From an uncultured Pelagibacteraceae bacterium (GTDB taxonomy: Bacteria; Pseudomonadota; Alphaproteobacteria; Pelagibacterales; Pelagibacteraceae), in contig CACORI010000001.1 of NCBI GenBank assembly GCA_902629585.1, positions 1 to 64,000 of the forward strand: DNA of 64,000 nucleotides, given 5' to 3'. The position numbers and the translations under genes were made by a program. Shown here piece by piece: positions 29,328-40,272 of this stretch. Below the pieces are notes generated by a model. It did no database searches. It was not told where the DNA came from and worked only from the letters and a program-made list of their open reading frames with translations. The first letter of the stretch is position 1, and each line of letters opens with the position of its first letter.

Positions 29328-30193
29328 TGAACAAAACACTTAATCAAAAAGCCTGGTACTTTGTTATTCCTGTTTTTGCACTTGTTGCATTTAATGCTGT
29401 AGTGCCATTAATGACTGTTGTTAACTATTCCTTCCAAGAAACTTTTGGAAGTAACGTTTTCCAATGGGAAGGAACAAGATGGTTCAAAGAAATTTTACAT
29501 TCCGAAAGATTTCACGCATCTTTAGGTAGACAATTTATATTCACTTTTATAATTTTACTAATACAGCTGCCTTTAGGTATAGCTATTGCTTTAACTATGC
29601 CTAAAAAAGGTTGGGGCGTTCCTGTTTGTTTAATTTTAATGTCAATGCCGTTATTAATACCTTGGAATGTAGTAGGGGCTATGTGGAATATATTTGCTCT
29701 TCCTGACATAGGTTTTCTTGGAAACTCTTTAAATTCACTCGGTTTTGATTATAATTTTACTCAACAAAGTGGAGATGCTTGGTTCACAACTATTCTTATG
29801 GATGTTTGGCATTGGACTTCTTTAGTTGTTCTTTTATCTTATGCAGGTTTAAATTCAATTCAGCCAGCATACTATCAAGCTGCAGAAATAGATGGTGCTA
29901 GTAGATGGGATGTTTTTAGATATATAGAACTACCTAAAATGAAAAAAGTTTTAACTTTAGCTATACTTTTAAGGTTTATGGATAGCTTTATGATCTATAC
30001 TGAACCTTTTGTTTTAACAGGAGGTGGCCCTGGTAATGCAACAAACTTTCTATCATTAGATTTAGTAAAAATGGCCTTAGGTCAATTTGATCTTGGACCT
30101 GCAGCTGCTATGTCACTTATTTACTTTTTAATTGTACTTTTAATGTGTTGGGTTTTCTACAGCTTAATGATGAAGGATGAGGGCAGAACATGA
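29327..30193 (+). CDS. glpP: ABC transporter permease (GlpP-type)
   Basis: 288 aa; EAA-like loop YYQAAEIDGASRWDVFRYIELPKMKK. Confidence 0.75.
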   Translation: MNKTLNQKAWYFVIPVFALVAFNAVVPLMTVVNYSFQETFGSNVFQWEGTRWFKEILHSERFHASLGRQFIFTFIILLIQLPLGIAIALTMPKKGWGVPVCLILMSMPLLIPWNVVGAMWNIFALPDIGFLGNSLNSLGFDYNFTQQSGDAWFTTILMDVWHWTSLVVLLSYAGLNSIQPAYYQAAEIDGASRWDVFRYIELPKMKKVLTLAILLRFMDSFMIYTEPFVLTGGGPGNATNFLSLDLVKMALGQFDLGPAAAMSLIYFLIVLLMCWVFYSLMMKDEGRT

Positions 30194-30990
30194 AAAAAAT
30201 AAAATGGGCGGTACCAACATTATATATAATTTTTTTAATGTTACCTATTTATTGGTTGTTAAATATGTCATTTAAATCAACTACTGAAATTATAAATGTT
30301 TATTCATTGTGGCCACAAGATTTTACTTTAGATAATTATAAAACAATATTTACAGATAGCACCTGGTATATGGGTTATGTAAATTCTATTACGTATACTG
30401 TTTTTAATACTTTAATTTCTGTATCTGCAGCACTTCCTGCTGCTTACGCCTTTTCAAGATACAAATTTTTAGGTGATAAACATTTATTTTTCTGGCTGTT
30501 AACAAACAGAATGGCTCCACCAGCCGTTTTTGCTTTACCTTTCTTTCAATTTTACTCATCAGTAAATTTATTTGATACACATATAGCTATTGCGCTATCT
30601 CACTGTCTCTTTAATATTCCTCTTGCTGTTTGGATATTGGAAGGATTTATGTCTGCTGTTCCTAAAGAATTAGATGAAACCGCATATGTTGATGGTTATT
30701 CTTTTCCTAAATTTTTCTTTAAAATTTTTATACCTACAATAGCTGCTGGAATAGGTATTACTATGTTTTTCTGTTTTATGTTTTCTTGGGTTGAATTATT
30801 GTTGGCAAAAACTCTTACCGCTACAATAGCTAAACCAATCGCAGCTATAATGACAAGAACCTCAAGTACTTCAGGTTATGAGCTTGGTTTGCTTGCAGCA
30901 GCTGGAAGTTTAACTATTTTACCTGGAGCAGTAGTAATTTATTTTGTGAGAAATTATATTGCTAAAGGTTTTGCAATGGGGAGAGTATGA
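30190..30990 (+). CDS. glpQ: ABC transporter permease (GlpQ-type)
   Basis: 266 aa; ELDETAYVDGYSFPKFFFKIFIPTIAAGIG; overlaps upstream gene. Confidence 0.75.
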   Translation: MKKIKWAVPTLYIIFLMLPIYWLLNMSFKSTTEIINVYSLWPQDFTLDNYKTIFTDSTWYMGYVNSITYTVFNTLISVSAALPAAYAFSRYKFLGDKHLFFWLLTNRMAPPAVFALPFFQFYSSVNLFDTHIAIALSHCLFNIPLAVWILEGFMSAVPKELDETAYVDGYSFPKFFFKIFIPTIAAGIGITMFFCFMFSWVELLLAKTLTATIAKPIAAIMTRTSSTSGYELGLLAAAGSLTILPGAVVIYFVRNYIAKGFAMGRV

Positions 30991-31343
30991 TTTTTACAAA
31001 TCTATATGCATCTAGCTGGTCTACGGTTGGCGAACCGAAAGAAAAAGGTCTTTTTGATTTTGATTTTATAACATGGATGGCTTGGACTTGGCCAACAGCA
31101 AGTTTTTTTATTTTTATAGCTCTTTGCATCACAGTTATGTATTTCTGGGAAAAAAAAGTTCCAGGAGGAAGCCCTAGAAAGGGAATATTAACTTTAAACA
31201 CAACAAGAGGAGACAGATTGTTTGTTTCACTTCTTAGTGCAGCATTTATTCATCTAGCTTGGCTTGGATTGACAGATTTAAACCTTTGGTTTGCTACATT
31301 TATTTCCTCTTTATTTGCAGTATTTGTCTTTAGATATGTATAA
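30987..31343 (+). CDS. glpU: Small membrane protein, DUF2160/GlpU-like
   Basis: 118 aa with three TM segments, translationally overlapped with glpQ-like gene. Confidence 0.65.
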   Translation: MIFTNLYASSWSTVGEPKEKGLFDFDFITWMAWTWPTASFFIFIALCITVMYFWEKKVPGGSPRKGILTLNTTRGDRLFVSLLSAAFIHLAWLGLTDLNLWFATFISSLFAVFVFRYV

Positions 31344-31346
31344 AAA

Positions 31347-32375
31347 ATGAAAAAAATTGTAATTATTGGAGCTGGCGCAATGGGTTCAGCTTTTGCTGTT
31401 CCATGTGCTGATAATTCTAATCAAGTTTTTTTAGTTGGCTCTTTTTTAGAAGATAAATTAATACAAGAAATAAAAAGTCTAAATAATTTTCATCCTGTTT
31501 TAAAAAGTCAATTACCAGAAAATATAAAAGTTCTTAAATTTTCTGAATTTGATAATAAATTAAAAGAAAATATTGATTTATTAGTTGTAGGAGTTAGTTC
31601 AAAAGGTATTCAATGGATTGGAGATGAAATTTCTAAATTTTACAAAAACACAATAGATATTTTGTTATTAACCAAAGGCTTAGCTGTGATTGATGATAAA
31701 TTTGAAACTTTAGCAGAGAAACTAAATAAAATTTTAATAAAAAATGGACTCAAAAATTCAAAAATCTCTGCTGTTGGCGGACCATGTCTGGCAAATGGTT
31801 TGGTTAATAGAATAAATAGTAGTGTTGTACTTGCAAATGAAAATTTAGATATTGTCAAAAATATTGGAAAAATGATTTCTACAAAATATTATTCGACGGA
31901 GTACTCTAATGATTTAATAGGAGTAGAAGTATGCGCGGCAACAAAAAATATTTATTCTATGTTAATAGGCGCTTCTGAAGGTTTGAGCAGTAATTCTTTA
32001 GATAATCAAATTAAAAATAAGTATTACCTCAATACTGCTGCCTCTTTAGCTTATAAATCAGTTTCTGAAATGAAAATTTTAACAAAAAAATTAAATGGTA
32101 AAGCAGAAACTGCATATGGTTTATCTGGATTGGGAGATTTATATGTGAGTTCGGCTGGAGGAAGAAATAGTAAAATGGGATATTATCTTGGTCAAGGTCA
32201 TTTATTTAAAGAAGCTAAAGAAAAATTTATGAAAGACATCACTGTTGAGGGAGCTGATTTAGCTTTTGAAATTGGACCAAAAATTCTTCAAGAGTTTGAT
32301 AAAAAAGAATTTCCATTACTTATTAGTGTGATTGAAAGTATTTATAATAACAAAAAATTGGAAATTTGTTGGTAA
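31347..32375 (+). CDS. gpsA: NAD(P)-dependent glycerol-3-phosphate dehydrogenase family protein
   Basis: 342 aa; KIVIIGAGAMGSAFAVPCADN, VEVCAATKNIYSMLIGASEGL, GLSGLGDLYVSSAGGRNSKMGYYLGQG. Confidence 0.75.
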   Translation: MKKIVIIGAGAMGSAFAVPCADNSNQVFLVGSFLEDKLIQEIKSLNNFHPVLKSQLPENIKVLKFSEFDNKLKENIDLLVVGVSSKGIQWIGDEISKFYKNTIDILLLTKGLAVIDDKFETLAEKLNKILIKNGLKNSKISAVGGPCLANGLVNRINSSVVLANENLDIVKNIGKMISTKYYSTEYSNDLIGVEVCAATKNIYSMLIGASEGLSSNSLDNQIKNKYYLNTAASLAYKSVSEMKILTKKLNGKAETAYGLSGLGDLYVSSAGGRNSKMGYYLGQGHLFKEAKEKFMKDITVEGADLAFEIGPKILQEFDKKEFPLLISVIESIYNNKKLEICW

Positions 32376-32377
32376 TA

Positions 32378-34063
32378 TTAAAATAAACCTTCTATTTCAC
32401 CTTTATTATTAAGCTTAATTGAGTCTGCAGCGGGAACTCTTGGTAAGCCAGGCATCGTCATAATAGCTCCACAAACAACAACTATAAACTCAGCACCAGA
32501 TGAAAGTCTTATTTCTCTGATTGGCAGCGCGTGACCAGTCGGAGCACCCTTTAAACTGGGATCAGTAGAAAAACTATATTGAGTTTTAGCAACACAAATA
32601 GGTAATTCGTCATATCCAGCTTCTTCAAAACTTTTGAGCTGATCTCTAATTTTAGTATCTGCTATAACCTCATCAGCTCTATAAATTTCTTTTGCGATTG
32701 TCTCTATTTTATTGAAAAGAGGTGTTTTACTTTCATATAAAAATTTAAATTTAGACTCATTTTTTTCACATAAATCCACAACATGAGCAGCAAGATCTTT
32801 CGTTCCCTCACCACCATTTGCCCAATGAGTACACAGACTAGCTTTAACTCCCAGATCATCACAAAAATCTATTAAAGCCTTAACTTCTTTATCGGTATCT
32901 TTAATAAAATGATTAACTGCTATTGCAACAGGTAATCCAAATTTTTTAACATTTTCAACATGCCTTTGAAGATTAACCAATCCTTTCTTAAGAGCATCAA
33001 CGTTTTCATTTTTTAAATCATCTTTAGCAACACCACCATGCATTTTTAATGCTCTTATAGTTGCAACTATTACTACACAGCTTGGTTTCAAATTTGATTT
33101 TCTGCATTTTATATCAAGAAACTTTTCAGCACCTAAATCTGCACCAAAGCCAGCTTCAGTAACCACATAGTCTGCAAGCTTAAGTCCTGTTTTTGTCGCA
33201 ATAACAGAGTTACATCCATGAGCAATATTTGCAAATGGACCTCCATGAATAATGGCAGGATTATTTTCTAAAGTTTGTGTCACATTAGGTCTAATTGCAT
33301 CTTTAAGTAAGACGGTCATAGGACCTTGTGCTTTTAAGTCCTTAGCGTAAATAGGTTTTTTTTCCCTAGTGTAAGCAACAGTAATGTTTCCAATTCTTTT
33401 TTCTAAATCTTCAAGATTATTAGCTAGACAAAAGATTGCCATTATCTCTGATGCGACAGTGATATCAAAACCATCTTCTCTAGGAAAACCATTTGCAACA
33501 CCACCTAAATTTATATTAATTGATCTAAGAGCTCGATCATTCATGTCTAAAACTCTTCTCCAAACAATTCTCCTTACGTCTATATTTAATTTATTTCCCC
33601 AATAGATATGATTATCAATTAACGCGGATAAAAGATTATGAGCTGATGTGATTGCATGAAAATCACCTGTAAAATGTAAATTAATTTGTTCCATTGGAAC
33701 TACTTGTGCATATCCACCACCTGCCGCACCGCCTTTCATTCCAAAAGAAGGACCTAAACTTGGCTCTCTTAAACAAACTATAGATTTTTTTCCTATTTTA
33801 TTTAATCCATCATTTAAACCAACAGAAGTTGTTGTTTTTCCTTCACCCGCTGGTGTTGGAGTTATTGCAGTTACTAATATCAATTTTCCATCAGGTTTAT
33901 CTTTTAATTTATCAAGATACTCCAAGTTAATTTTAGCAATATGTCTACCCATGGGACTGAATGCAGCACTTTCATCAGGAACTTCAACTTTTGACAATAT
34001 ATCATTGATTGGTTGCATTTTTGCTTCTCTTGCAATTTGGATGTCTGATTTTACTTCACTCAT
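32378..34063 (-). CDS. fhs: Formate--tetrahydrofolate ligase
   Basis: 561 aa; [70 protein letters not shown]. Confidence 0.95.
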   Translation of the reverse strand: MSEVKSDIQIAREAKMQPINDILSKVEVPDESAAFSPMGRHIAKINLEYLDKLKDKPDGKLILVTAITPTPAGEGKTTTSVGLNDGLNKIGKKSIVCLREPSLGPSFGMKGGAAGGGYAQVVPMEQINLHFTGDFHAITSAHNLLSALIDNHIYWGNKLNIDVRRIVWRRVLDMNDRALRSININLGGVANGFPREDGFDITVASEIMAIFCLANNLEDLEKRIGNITVAYTREKKPIYAKDLKAQGPMTVLLKDAIRPNVTQTLENNPAIIHGGPFANIAHGCNSVIATKTGLKLADYVVTEAGFGADLGAEKFLDIKCRKSNLKPSCVVIVATIRALKMHGGVAKDDLKNENVDALKKGLVNLQRHVENVKKFGLPVAIAVNHFIKDTDKEVKALIDFCDDLGVKASLCTHWANGGEGTKDLAAHVVDLCEKNESKFKFLYESKTPLFNKIETIAKEIYRADEVIADTKIRDQLKSFEEAGYDELPICVAKTQYSFSTDPSLKGAPTGHALPIREIRLSSGAEFIVVVCGAIMTMPGLPRVPAADSIKLNNKGEIEGLF

Positions 34064-34191
34064 TAAAAGTCCTATATAAATATTAAAAAAGTTGATCGAT
34101 TAGTATCTCTTTTTACAGCCTTTGGAAATATCTAAAAATTATATATAAAAAAAATATGAACTATTTCTATTCTTTATTATAAAATTTATAA

Positions 34192-35448
34192 ATGCAAAAA
34201 TATTCAATATTTAATTTAGTTAAAAATGCTTTTTCAAATCATGAGAATTGGGATTTAGCTTGGAAGGATCCAACTCCTAAAAAAGAATACGACGTAGTAA
34301 TTATTGGAGGTGGAGGCCATGGTCTAGCAACCGCATATTATCTGGCAAAAGAGCATAATATTACCAACGTGGCAATCATAGAAAAGGGCTGGATTGGTGG
34401 TGGAAATGTTGGACGTAATACAACAATAATTAGATCTAATTATATGTACGACGACAATGCTTTGTTTAGTGAGTTTGGAATGAATTTATGGAGAAAGATG
34501 AGTCAAGATTTAAATTATAATGTTATGTTTTCTCCAAGAGGAATTATAAATCTTGCCCACTCTGATGCGCAGATGAACATTTATGCAAGAAGAGGCAACT
34601 CAATGAGGCTCAATGGTATTGATGCTATTCTTCTCAATAGGGAGCAAGTTAAAGAAATAATTCCAATGGCAGATTTTTCAGAAAATGTACGGTTTCCAAT
34701 TTTTGGTGGATTAATGCAACCAAGTGCAGGAACCGCAAGACATGATGCAGTTGCTTGGGGTTATGCAAGACAAGCTGACTCGATGGGAGTCGATATAATT
34801 CAAAATTGTGAAGTTACAGGTTTTGATGTTTCAAGCGGAAAAATAAAAGGTGTTCGAACCTCAAGAGGTGATATTAGCGCTAAAAAAATAGGTCTATGTG
34901 TTGCTGGTAGTACAAATATTTTAGCAGAAAAACTAAACATGACTTTACCAATCGAAACTCATCTTCTTCAAGCATGTGTTTCAGAACCTGTTAAACCAGT
35001 TTTAGACAGAGTTGTAACTTTTGGAGCTGGACACTTTTATATTAGTCAATCAGACAAAGGTGAAATGGTTATGGGTGGAGATTTAGATGGATATAATAGT
35101 TACGCACAAAGAGGAAATCTTCCAACCCTTCAGCATGTTTTAACAGAAGGAATTGCAATGATGCCCTTTTTAAGCAAATTAAAAATGCTTAGAACTTGGG
35201 GTGGAATTATGGATATGTCAATGGATGGTTCTCCAATAATTGATAAGACACATATTGAAGGATTATATTTAAATTGTGGTTGGTGCTATGGTGGTTTTAA
35301 AGCAACTCCAGCATCAGGATGGACTTTTGCTCATACAATTGCACAAGATAGGGTTCATGAATTGAACTCTGGTTACAGTTTAAGCAGGTTCAATACAGGT
35401 CACTTACTTGATGAAAAGGGACTTGGGACTAAAACTTGGATTTCGTAA
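34192..35448 (+). CDS. soxB: Sarcosine oxidase beta subunit (or N-methylglutamate dehydrogenase homologue)
   Basis: 418 aa; YDVVIIGGGGHGLATAYYLAKEHNITNVAIIEKGWIGGGNVGRNTTIIRSNY; heads a B-D-A-G gene order. Confidence 0.85.
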   Translation: MQKYSIFNLVKNAFSNHENWDLAWKDPTPKKEYDVVIIGGGGHGLATAYYLAKEHNITNVAIIEKGWIGGGNVGRNTTIIRSNYMYDDNALFSEFGMNLWRKMSQDLNYNVMFSPRGIINLAHSDAQMNIYARRGNSMRLNGIDAILLNREQVKEIIPMADFSENVRFPIFGGLMQPSAGTARHDAVAWGYARQADSMGVDIIQNCEVTGFDVSSGKIKGVRTSRGDISAKKIGLCVAGSTNILAEKLNMTLPIETHLLQACVSEPVKPVLDRVVTFGAGHFYISQSDKGEMVMGGDLDGYNSYAQRGNLPTLQHVLTEGIAMMPFLSKLKMLRTWGGIMDMSMDGSPIIDKTHIEGLYLNCGWCYGGFKATPASGWTFAHTIAQDRVHELNSGYSLSRFNTGHLLDEKGLGTKTWIS

Positions 35449-35718
35449 ATGTTGCATATTAAGTGCCCACATTGTGGAATGAGATCTCAAAATGAATTTT
35501 CTTACGGAGGAGATGCCACCATTAAAAGACCAGAGCTAAATAAAGATATATCAGATCAAGAGTGGAACAATTTTGTTTATAATAGAAAAAGTTTAAGAGG
35601 CAAACATTGGGAATTATGGCAACATTTATCAGGCTGTCGACAATGGATTAAAGTTGAGAGAGATACAGCTACACATGAAATTTTTAATACTCTTAAAGCT
35701 AATGAGGATATTTCTTAA
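35449..35718 (+). CDS. soxD: Sarcosine oxidase delta subunit
   Basis: 89 aa; IKCPHCGMRSQNEFSYGGDA, HLSGCRQWIKVERDTATHEI. Confidence 0.9.
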   Translation: MLHIKCPHCGMRSQNEFSYGGDATIKRPELNKDISDQEWNNFVYNRKSLRGKHWELWQHLSGCRQWIKVERDTATHEIFNTLKANEDIS

Positions 35719-38714
35719 TGATACAAAGTTTTAGATTAGAAAATGTTGGACTTATTAATAGAAACAAAAAACTTTCATTTAAATTTAATGGCAAAACTTA
35801 TTATGGTTATGAAGGAGATACATTAGCTTCGGCATTACTAGCTAATGGAGTTCATCTTATTGGTAGAAGCTTTAAATATCATAGACCAAGAGGTTTTTTT
35901 GGAGCAGGTGTTGATGAACCTTATGCAATAGTTCAGTTATATAGAAATGGTGAGACAGAACCGAATATAAAAGCAACTGAGCAAGAACTTTTTGAGGGGT
36001 TAGTAGCAACTAGTGTAAATTGTTGGCCAAGTGTTAAATTTGATGTTGGAGCAATAAATAATTTCTTAAAAATATTTCTTCCTGCTGGATTTTATTACAA
36101 AACATTTATGTGGCCAAAAAGTTTTTGGTATAAAATTTATGAGCCATTTATTAGAAAGGCAGCAGGCCTTGGTGTTGCTTCAATTAAACATGATAAAGAA
36201 AGATACGAACATAAATATGAATATTGTGATTTATTAATAGCTGGCTCAGGACCATCAGGTTTGGCAAGTGCTTACGCAGCAGCAAAAAATGGTGCAAGAG
36301 TGATACTTGCTGAAGATAAGTCCAGATTTGGAGGAACTTTGCTAACAAGCGATGTAAATATTGGAAATAAATCAGGCAAAGAGTGGGCCGAGGGAGTTAT
36401 TGCTGAACTTAAAGAAATGCCTAACGTGACTGTAAAAAATAGATCACAGGTTTTTGGATATTACGATCATAACATGTTGGTGATGTCCGAAAGAGTTAGT
36501 GATCACCTTGCAACAACAAAAAAATTTCATCCAAAACAAAGACTTTGGTACATAAGAGCAAAAGAGGTTCTAATTTCCGCAGGATCGATAGAAAGACCGA
36601 TAGTTTTTGGGAATAATGATACACCAGGTGTGATGCTGTCATCAGCAGCAAAAGAGTATTTAAGAATTTATGGAGTATTAGTTGGAAAAAAACCACTTAT
36701 TTTTACAAATAATGATAGTGGCTATGAAACTGCTATTGATTTTAAAAAAAACGGTATTGATCCAATTATTCTAGATACAAGAAAAGACCCTCAATCTGAA
36801 ATAGTTGAAGAAGCAAAAGAATTAGGAATTAATATTAAATTTTCTTATGTAGTTGTGGCGGCGAAAGGTTATAAAAAAGTAAAATCAGCTGATATTGCGA
36901 AAATTTCAGATAATAAAGAAGATCTTGGGGTGATAGAAAATATCAATTGTGATTGTATATGTGTCTCTGGTTTTTGGACACCTACAATTCACTTAGCATC
37001 ACAATCAGGAAATAAAACAAAATTCAATGAAAATATAGATGCATTTGTTCCAGGAATATCAAAACAAAATGAAACAACTTTAGGTGCCGCAAATGGAGTT
37101 TATACATTGAATGAAACTTTAAAAAGTTCTTTTGAAACTGCTCATGCGTTATCAAAAAAAATAACAAATAATGATAATAAGATTTCATTTCCCAATGTTG
37201 TTGAAAAAAAATCTACAACACATGATAAATTTTGGTGTGTACCGTTACCAAAAGGAAAAAATTATAAACGATTTCTAGACTTTCAAAATGATGTTGCAGT
37301 CTCAGATATTGAAATAGCACTTAAAGAAGGTTATCGATCAATTGAACATGTAAAAAGATATACCACCCTTGGAATGGCAACTGACCAAGGCAAAACAAGT
37401 AATCTAAATGGTTTACAGTTAGTTTCTAAAATAGAAAATAAAGTTGTGCCAGCTGTAGGTCACACAACTTTTAGGCCTCCGTATAACCCAGTATCTATTG
37501 GTGCAATTGTTGGAAGAGAAGTTGGAAAGCACTCAAAACCAACAAGAAAATCTCCAATGCATAATTGGCATGAAAAAAATAATGCAGTTTTTGTTGATGC
37601 AGGTGTGTGGTTAAGACCTAGGTACTATAAAAAAGGAGATGAAAATTTATTTGAGGCATCAAAAAGAGAAGCAAAAAATGTAAGAACAAACGTTGGTGTT
37701 TGTGACGTAACTACGTTAGGTAAAATAGATATTAAAGGACCAGATGCAGGAGAATTGCTTAATAGAGTTTATACTAATGCATGGTTAAAATTACCAGTTG
37801 GTAAAGCCAGATATGGCGTGATGTTGAGAGAAGACGGAATAGTTATGGATGATGGAACAACTACTAGAATTTCAGAGAATCATTATCATATGACTACAAC
37901 TACTGCTCAAGCAGCAAATGTACTTTCTCACTTAGAATATTATTTACAACTAGTGTGGCCAGAATTAAATGTGAACGTAGTTTCTACTACGGAACAATGG
38001 GCAGGAGCTGCAATCGCAGGTCCAAAATCAAGAGATTTATTACAAAAATTATTTCCAAATAGTGATGTATCAAAAGAAGGATTACCTTTTATGGGTTACA
38101 TGGAAGGTGATTTATTTGGAGTTAAGGCCAGAATTTTTAGAATTTCATTTTCTGGCGAGCTTGCTTACGAAGTAAACGTTGAATCTGATAATGGAAATTT
38201 TATGTGGGAAAAAATTATTGAAGTTGGTCAAGCTTTTAAAATTCAACCATATGGAACTGAAGCATTATCCACTCTAAGAATAGAGATGGGACACGTTGCA
38301 GGTTCAGAACTTGATGGAAGAACAATACCTTATGACAATTCTCTTGAAGGACTAGTAAGCAAAAAGAAAGATTTTATAGGCAAAAGATCTTTAACTAAGG
38401 AAGCATTTACAGCCGAAGATAGACAAAAAGTTGTTGGTGTAGTTCCTTTAGATAAAAAGACAAGTATTCCAGAAGGATCTCATTTAGTAAAAGACTCAAA
38501 TGCACCATTACCTAATCCAAAATTAGGTTATATTTCAGCTTCGTGTTGGAGTGTTGAATATGATAATCCATTTTCCTTAGCAATATTGAAAGACGGAAAA
38601 AACATGATTGGAAAAAAACTATTTGTAATGTCTCCTCTCAAAAATAAAGTAATTCCAGTTGAGATAGTTTCCTCACACTATGTTGATCCAAAAGGCGAAA
38701 GGGTACGATCATGA
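35718..38714 (+). CDS. soxA: Sarcosine oxidase alpha subunit
   Basis: 998 aa; N-terminal ferredoxin-like SFKYHRPRGFFGAGVDEPYAIVQL, FAD domain LIAGSGPSGLASAYAAAKNGARVILAE, C-terminal GcvT domain. Confidence 0.9.
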   Translation: MIQSFRLENVGLINRNKKLSFKFNGKTYYGYEGDTLASALLANGVHLIGRSFKYHRPRGFFGAGVDEPYAIVQLYRNGETEPNIKATEQELFEGLVATSVNCWPSVKFDVGAINNFLKIFLPAGFYYKTFMWPKSFWYKIYEPFIRKAAGLGVASIKHDKERYEHKYEYCDLLIAGSGPSGLASAYAAAKNGARVILAEDKSRFGGTLLTSDVNIGNKSGKEWAEGVIAELKEMPNVTVKNRSQVFGYYDHNMLVMSERVSDHLATTKKFHPKQRLWYIRAKEVLISAGSIERPIVFGNNDTPGVMLSSAAKEYLRIYGVLVGKKPLIFTNNDSGYETAIDFKKNGIDPIILDTRKDPQSEIVEEAKELGINIKFSYVVVAAKGYKKVKSADIAKISDNKEDLGVIENINCDCICVSGFWTPTIHLASQSGNKTKFNENIDAFVPGISKQNETTLGAANGVYTLNETLKSSFETAHALSKKITNNDNKISFPNVVEKKSTTHDKFWCVPLPKGKNYKRFLDFQNDVAVSDIEIALKEGYRSIEHVKRYTTLGMATDQGKTSNLNGLQLVSKIENKVVPAVGHTTFRPPYNPVSIGAIVGREVGKHSKPTRKSPMHNWHEKNNAVFVDAGVWLRPRYYKKGDENLFEASKREAKNVRTNVGVCDVTTLGKIDIKGPDAGELLNRVYTNAWLKLPVGKARYGVMLREDGIVMDDGTTTRISENHYHMTTTTAQAANVLSHLEYYLQLVWPELNVNVVSTTEQWAGAAIAGPKSRDLLQKLFPNSDVSKEGLPFMGYMEGDLFGVKARIFRISFSGELAYEVNVESDNGNFMWEKIIEVGQAFKIQPYGTEALSTLRIEMGHVAGSELDGRTIPYDNSLEGLVSKKKDFIGKRSLTKEAFTAEDRQKVVGVVPLDKKTSIPEGSHLVKDSNAPLPNPKLGYISASCWSVEYDNPFSLAILKDGKNMIGKKLFVMSPLKNKVIPVEIVSSHYVDPKGERVRS

Positions 38715-39298
38715 GCATGATATCAGCATTAGCAAATGTCCATTTAAAAGGAAAATTTGGTGACTATGAAGGAAAAAATGAGAACAATCTTTTAAGAATC
38801 TCTGAGAAAAAAAACTTATTAATAGTTCAAATTGTCCAATATAAATCTTCTACTTTATCGTTGGAAAATATTGATATCGATGGTTTGAAATTAAAAGATG
38901 AGCCATTAAGCGTAATTAATAATAATGATACAAGAATTCTATGGAACGGACCCAAGAATTGGCTTTTAGTATCAACAAAAAAAGAATTACTTAAAAAAAT
39001 TTCTCAGAATTTTATAGAGACTGATTTTGCTTTAACAGATCTATCTCATTCAAGAGCTTTAATTGAAATAGAGGGGCGAAATGTAAAAGAAGTTTTAAAG
39101 AAAGGGTGTCCTTTTAATTTTAATTCTTTAGAAAAAAATAATTCAATAAATTCTACTTATAATGGAATAGCGCTCACTATTGATATGATAGATAATAATC
39201 CAGATAAAGTAAGAATATTCGCACTTAGAAGTTTTGGTGAGTCATTATATCATTCAATTACAGATGCGTCATTGGAGTTTGGTTTCAAATCAATATAA
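38711..39298 (+). CDS. soxG: Sarcosine oxidase gamma subunit
   Basis: 195 aa; NGPKNWLLVST, TDLSHSRALIEIEG; overlaps soxA. Confidence 0.85.
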   Translation: MSMISALANVHLKGKFGDYEGKNENNLLRISEKKNLLIVQIVQYKSSTLSLENIDIDGLKLKDEPLSVINNNDTRILWNGPKNWLLVSTKKELLKKISQNFIETDFALTDLSHSRALIEIEGRNVKEVLKKGCPFNFNSLEKNNSINSTYNGIALTIDMIDNNPDKVRIFALRSFGESLYHSITDASLEFGFKSI

Positions 39299-39305
39299 TT
39301 ATTTT

Positions 39306-40154
39306 TCAATCTCGCGTTGCAATATAAACACCAATTGAGGTTATTAAAAAACCTAAAAGATCTAAATTAGTTAAGCTCTCATTTAAAAATAACCAAGCCA
39401 TAAAAGCTGATGTTGCCGGTACTAAAAAAAATATAGAAACTGTTTTGCTTGCAGAATTATTTTTAATTAAATACATTAAAATTGTAAAAGCTCCAAATGA
39501 TACCAAAAATATTTGATGGCTCATTGCAATTAAAAATGTTTGTGAAAAATCAATATATGGTTTTGCAAAAAAAAATATTACTATTACATGAAATATAACT
39601 CCGCCTAAAGCTTGATACATATTACTTACAGATAGCGGTAAATTTGTACTAAGTTTTTTTTGCCAAATAGTTGATGATGTAATAGCAATTAAAGCTATCA
39701 CAGTAGCAAATAAACCCATTGTTGGAATATTTTCCCCAATATCAAAACCAAGAACTATAATTGCACCTATGAAGCCCAGTAAAACGCCAAACCATTGTTT
39801 AACTGTTACCTTTTCATTTAAGATCGGTCCACTCAAAGCATTGGTTAGTATTGGTTGAAGTGTAACTATAAGAGCTGCAATACCAGTTGGCATTCCTCTT
39901 GAAATTGAAAAAAAAACACCACCTAAATAAAATCCATGAAAAAGAACACCACTAAAAAATGACTCAATAAAATTTTTTTTACCTATAAAAACATTTTTTT
40001 TTGAATAAAGAGAAAATAGAAAAAATCCAAAAAAAACAATTGAAAATCTAAAAGCTAGAGCTGCAAAAGGGTCACTATGATCTATAATTGGTTTTGTAGT
40101 TATAAAAGCTGAAGACCAAAGTATAATAAATATAAAAGGAAATATTTTAACCAT
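39306..40154 (-). CDS. EamA/DMT family transporter
   Basis: 282 aa, about ten TM helices, duplicated EamA-type architecture. Confidence 0.85.
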   Translation of the reverse strand: MVKIFPFIFIILWSSAFITTKPIIDHSDPFAALAFRFSIVFFGFFLFSLYSKKNVFIGKKNFIESFFSGVLFHGFYLGGVFFSISRGMPTGIAALIVTLQPILTNALSGPILNEKVTVKQWFGVLLGFIGAIIVLGFDIGENIPTMGLFATVIALIAITSSTIWQKKLSTNLPLSVSNMYQALGGVIFHVIVIFFFAKPYIDFSQTFLIAMSHQIFLVSFGAFTILMYLIKNNSASKTVSIFFLVPATSAFMAWLFLNESLTNLDLLGFLITSIGVYIATRD

Positions 40155-40272
40155 TTTGATTTATAGACTAAAAATTTACTGTAATTTATAAAATTTTAAC
40201 CCTATTTTGGACTATTTCTTAATTGAGAAAATTTAACAAATCACATAAGTTTATATCGAGGGATAATTGATA

